64,000 nt of DNA from the NCBI GenBank assembly GCA_012729635.1, contig JAAYCT010000033.1, positions 1 to 64,000 on the forward strand, read 5' to 3'. Shown here piece by piece: positions 60,972-64,000 of the stretch. Within the stretch, counting starts at the first letter, position 1. The number at the start of each line of letters is the position of its first letter. The notes beneath the pieces were generated by a model. It was not told the DNA's origin, did no database searches, and saw only the letters and a list, made by a program, of their open reading frames with translations. This DNA comes from Clostridiaceae bacterium (lineage in GTDB: Bacteria > Bacillota > Clostridia > Saccharofermentanales > Saccharofermentanaceae). The position numbers were made by a program, and so were the translations under genes.

Positions 60972-61583
60972 ATGATGTTCGTTATCGGCATCACAGGCGG
61001 AATCGGATCGGGGAAAACCTCCGTGGCCGACATTTTCAGATCAAAAGGTGTCCGAGTATTGGATGCAGATGAGATTTCACGGGAGGTTACCGGGCCGGGT
61101 GGAGCCGCCTTGCCCGAAATATGTGAGCTTTTCGGAAAGAAATCGATTGATTCCGATCATTCGATGAATCGAAAGTTCATTGCTTCATTGGTTTTTTCTA
61201 ACCGGAAAAAATTGGACTTGCTTTCAAAAACAGTTCACAAATATGTTCTTCAAAAGATTGCCGCGGAACTCGGTTTAGAAAGAGAAAAGGGAGCGAAACT
61301 GATTGTTCTTGACGTTCCGATTCCGGTAAAGAAAGGCTTCGCGGATATTTGCAACCAGATATGGGTAATAAGCGCGGACGAATCCATACGTATGGATCGT
61401 TTGATTGCTCGTGGAATGGATGCCGATGACGCTCGACGCCGAATGGACATGCAAATGACACGGGAAGAGTACGAAGAAATGGCGGATATAGTCATCGTGA
61501 ATGATAATGGGAAAGAGGATCTGTTGGCCTGCGTAGAAAAAAACATCGTCGAACAGTTACATGAGCGGGGCATTCGAATATAA
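60972..61583 (+). CDS. coaE: Dephospho-CoA kinase
   Basis: This enzyme catalyses the last step of coenzyme A synthesis, phosphorylating dephospho-CoA. The 203 aa protein starts with the P-loop GITGGIGSGKTS and has VLDADEISREV near 38. A basic helix (SIRMDRLIARGMDADDARRRM) forms the lid. The ATG at 60972 (or 60975) follows AAGGAGAAA; an upstream in-frame start inside polA is rejected. The polA-coaE order is common in Bacillota. Confidence 0.95.
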   Translation: MMFVIGITGGIGSGKTSVADIFRSKGVRVLDADEISREVTGPGGAALPEICELFGKKSIDSDHSMNRKFIASLVFSNRKKLDLLSKTVHKYVLQKIAAELGLEREKGAKLIVLDVPIPVKKGFADICNQIWVISADESIRMDRLIARGMDADDARRRMDMQMTREEYEEMADIVIVNDNGKEDLLACVEKNIVEQLHERGIRI

Positions 61584-61618
61584 GCGATTTGTGTGTCCGG
61601 AAGTAAAGGATCAAAGAT

Positions 61619-62710
61619 TTACACATTGAATCGAAAAAGAACGACGTCTCCGTCCTTCATCACATAATCTTTACCCTCCGAACGAACAAGCCCTCTTTCT
61701 TTGGCTGTGGCATAGCTTTTTGACTCGAAAAGATCTTTAAAGGAAACAATCTCTGCCCGAATAAATCCTCGCTCAAAATCGGAGTGAATTTTTCCGGCGG
61801 CCTGCGGAGCTTTTGTACCGTCCTTGATTGTCCATGCTCGCACCTCAGTCGGACCGGCGGTTAAAAACGAAATCAGGCCCAACAATTGGTAGCCGGCACG
61901 GATCATCCGGTCCAACCCGGAAACTAAAATACCGAGCTCCTCGAGAAATAATGCACGTTCCGATTCCTCAAGAATTGCGATCTCCTCTTCGATTTTCGCG
62001 GAAATCGCTATCGCTTGTGCGTTCTGGCTTTCGGCAATTTTCTGTACTTCCGAAAAATAAGGGGTATCGGGGCCGGAGATATCCGCTTCCGAAATATTGG
62101 CGGCAAAGAGAACGGGTTTGAGTGAAAGAAGTGGTAAGTCCTTGAGCATTTCCTTTTCCTCGTTCGTGTACTCGATTCGTCTGGCAGAAATCCCCTCGCC
62201 CAATGAGTCGTTTATTTTTTCGTAAAGGCGGAGGATCGCCGCCGCCCCTTGGATATTGGTTTTAGCGATTTTACGTTGTTTATCGAGCCTGCGTTCCAGA
62301 TATTCGATATCGGAAAGAATCAATTCGAGTTCAATCGTTTCGATATCTCGTTTTGGATCCGGTTCGCCGTCCACATGAACGACGTTTGAGTCGTTAAAGC
62401 AGCGAACCACATGAACGATTGCGTCCACTTCACGAATATTGGATAAAAACTTGTTCCCGAGACCCTCGCCTTTGCTTGCGCCCCTGACAAGTCCTGCGAT
62501 GTCAACAAATTCTACGACAGCCGGGGTATATTTTTCCGGGCTGTATAGAGACGCGAGAAAATCCAGACGAGGATCCGGAACCGCGACCACACCTACATTC
62601 GGTTCAATCGTACAAAAAGGATAATTTGCGCACTCTGCTCCCGCTTTTGTGATTGCATTGAACAATGTGCTTTTGCCGACGTTGGGCAACCCTACAATTC
62701 CAAGCCTCAT
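61619..62710 (-). CDS. ychF: YchF/OLA1-family nucleotide-binding ATPase
   Basis: The 363 aa Obg-like P-loop protein has G1 [10 protein letters not shown]3 [15 protein letters not shown] and a C-terminal TGS domain ([20 protein letters not shown] onwards, ending DVVLFRFNV). YchF proteins prefer ATP to GTP and associate with the ribosome and stress responses. It is on the - strand, convergent with coaE (35-bp gap, no visible terminator) and divergent from the YifB gene. Confidence 0.97.
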   Translation of the reverse strand: MRLGIVGLPNVGKSTLFNAITKAGAECANYPFCTIEPNVGVVAVPDPRLDFLASLYSPEKYTPAVVEFVDIAGLVRGASKGEGLGNKFLSNIREVDAIVHVVRCFNDSNVVHVDGEPDPKRDIETIELELILSDIEYLERRLDKQRKIAKTNIQGAAAILRLYEKINDSLGEGISARRIEYTNEEKEMLKDLPLLSLKPVLFAANISEADISGPDTPYFSEVQKIAESQNAQAIAISAKIEEEIAILEESERALFLEELGILVSGLDRMIRAGYQLLGLISFLTAGPTEVRAWTIKDGTKAPQAAGKIHSDFERGFIRAEIVSFKDLFESKSYATAKERGLVRSEGKDYVMKDGDVVLFRFNV

Positions 62711-62921
62711 ATTTCTCCTTGAATACCGGTAATCAGTTAACCCGGTAATTATACATTAATACGGAGTTTATTTCGATATGTTCTGATATAAACGGGGCCA
62801 TGGATATCTTTTCGAATGCTGCGTTTTTTGTAGTTTGGGCGAAAACAACGCGGCAATTGTCGAAAAACGGTCGGATTTTCAAATAAACGATCACATAAGA
62901 TTAGCTGGACTGGAGATTGCT

Positions 62922-64000
62922 ATGGCTGTAAGAAAAAATCGATTTGCGAAAATATATACTTGCTTTCTGGACGGTCTTGAGGGCGTAGAAGCAAGCGTGG
63001 AAATATCTATTCTTCCGGGACTTCCCTCTGTGGATATCGTCGGACTCTGCGACTCTTGTGTTCGAGAGTCAAAAGAACGTGTTCGTGCTTCGGTCCGGCA
63101 ACTCGGTTATGAGTTTCCTTCCGCACGAATCACGGTCGGTATTTTCCCTTCGTACATTCATAAATCCGGTTCATCATTTGATCTGCCTCTTGCGATCGGC
63201 ATTTTGATGGCCTCGGGACAAATTCATGTTTCGGATTCAGTTCCGATCGTTGCTTTCGGTGAGCTGTCTCTTACCGGTGCGATCAGAGACACACCCGGAT
63301 CGATTGCGAAGCTTTCATCGATTCGTAATCCAGAGAAAGCACATGTCATTGTTCCCGAATCAAACCGTCACGAGGCAAAGATTATGGGGATGAAAGTATT
63401 TGCAGCATGCTGTCTGAAGAGTGTCGTTTGTTATCTTGAACATTCTGAGAGCAGTAAATGCGACTGCAGGCGCAAACCGGACAGAATCGAAAATAATAAA
63501 ACATATATATCACTCAATGACCCGGATACTGTAGGTTATGATTGCGATAAAGCAGGATGCAAAACAGAGTCGGATTTATCGGAATGCATGGGGGATGACA
63601 TACCGGATTTTTCATGTCTGAAAGGTCAGGAGAAAGCATCACGAGCCCTGATCATTGCAGCCGCGGGAATGCACAATCTTTTGATGATCGGAAGTCCGGG
63701 GAGCGGAAAGACAACCGCGGCTCGGGTCCTGAGCGGGTTGCTTCCGCCGATGAATACGGATGAACGAATCGACCATTTAAAAATCATCGGCGTTTCACGT
63801 TTGCTCAATCCAAAAGAGATAACTTCTGAAACGAGACCTTTTCGGTATGTACACCACTCAATCACGTTGATGAAATTAATCGGAGATGTCGTAAAACACA
63901 TCCCGGGAGAGCTTGCTATGTCTGCTCACGGAATTCTATTTTTGGATGAGATGGCAGAATTCAATCCGCGTGTTTTGGATGCGCTTCGACAGCCGCTGGA
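62922..64000 (+). CDS. YifB/ComM-family AAA ATPase (Mg-chelatase-like), 3' truncated by window end
   Basis: The first 359 codons of a YifB/ComM-type ATPase run off the window. The ATG at 62922 follows TGGAGATTGCT. The N-terminal domain (GLEGVEASVEISILPGLPSVDIVG, KERVRASVRQLGYEFP) is characteristic. A short Walker A (GSPGSGKTT, near 256) and Walker B (GILFLDEMAEF) follow. Between them and the N-domain lies a ~50-residue cysteine-rich insertion (about 178-227, with CDC, then CDKAGC and a further Cys). Relatives help branch migration in transformation or have unknown roles. The C-terminus cannot be seen. Confidence 0.92.
   Translation, partial: MAVRKNRFAKIYTCFLDGLEGVEASVEISILPGLPSVDIVGLCDSCVRESKERVRASVRQLGYEFPSARITVGIFPSYIHKSGSSFDLPLAIGILMASGQIHVSDSVPIVAFGELSLTGAIRDTPGSIAKLSSIRNPEKAHVIVPESNRHEAKIMGMKVFAACCLKSVVCYLEHSESSKCDCRRKPDRIENNKTYISLNDPDTVGYDCDKAGCKTESDLSECMGDDIPDFSCLKGQEKASRALIIAAAGMHNLLMIGSPGSGKTTAARVLSGLLPPMNTDERIDHLKIIGVSRLLNPKEITSETRPFRYVHHSITLMKLIGDVVKHIPGELAMSAHGILFLDEMAEFNPRVLDALRQPL

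Overview
The window reads as an ordinary low-to-mid GC Bacillota chromosome, most likely class Clostridia. The evidence is gene content and style: two T-box leaders, a c-di-AMP cyclase next to glmM, a very large 2-hydroxyacyl-CoA dehydratase activase-like protein, AmmeMemoRadiSam genes, the nadD-yqeK-rsfS neighbourhood, ComEA, strong GGAGG ribosome binding sites and frequent TTG/GTG starts. I cannot name a family or genus from the sequence alone. I see no prophage, insertion sequence, CRISPR array or rRNA operon. Genes are densely packed and mostly on the + strand, and many are coupled by ATGA-type overlaps.

Layout. 1-4.9 kb: protein quality control (clpP, dnaK, dnaJ) and prmA. 4.8-8.5 kb: mutY on the - strand, a Trp-specific T-box leader driving a TrpB2-type enzyme, and an AIM24-family protein. 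8.6-15.6 kb: translation and secretion genes (rsmE, hisS, aspS, lepB, lepA) and tRNA-Leu(UAG). 15.7-19.2 kb: a small accessory segment with a GntR/DUF1648-DUF5808/YhfC operon, a DsrE-like protein and a GNAT acetyltransferase. 19.2-25.7 kb: a two-gene AmmeMemoRadiSam unit, a MATE exporter, and a PHP-nagA-Crp/Fnr operon. 25.7-31.3 kb: xpt with a complete BMP-type ABC importer, probably for purine nucleosides or bases. 31.4-38.4 kb: a CdaA-CdaR fusion, glmM, glmS, PPK2, a hexapeptide-repeat protein and a HEAT-repeat protein. 38.8-47.8 kb: a CapA-like lipoprotein, purE-F-N-H-D, a NadD-YqeK-RsfS triple fusion, and comEA. 47.8-53.7 kb: Thr T-box and thrS, tRNA-Pro(CGG), a rhomboid-like membrane protein, thyA-folA, an HPr-like small protein and a protein of unknown function. 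53.7-64 kb: the activase-like giant, polA, coaE, ychF and the first part of a YifB/ComM ATPase.

Functional links. xpt plus BMP import and the pur genes cover purine salvage and synthesis. The cda-glmM-glmS run joins c-di-AMP signalling to UDP-GlcNAc precursor supply, and nagA and the hexapeptide protein belong to the same amino-sugar theme. The most unusual items are two gene fusions that merge classic neighbour genes: CdaA with CdaR (501 aa), and NadD with YqeK and RsfS (525 aa). The second keeps an internal Shine-Dalgarno and ATG that could release RsfS separately. Other oddities are a signal peptidase with a long acidic N-terminal extension, a threonyl-tRNA synthetase without a TGS domain, a cysteine-rich insertion in the YifB protein, and perfect intercistronic hairpins in the dnaK-dnaJ and BMP operons.
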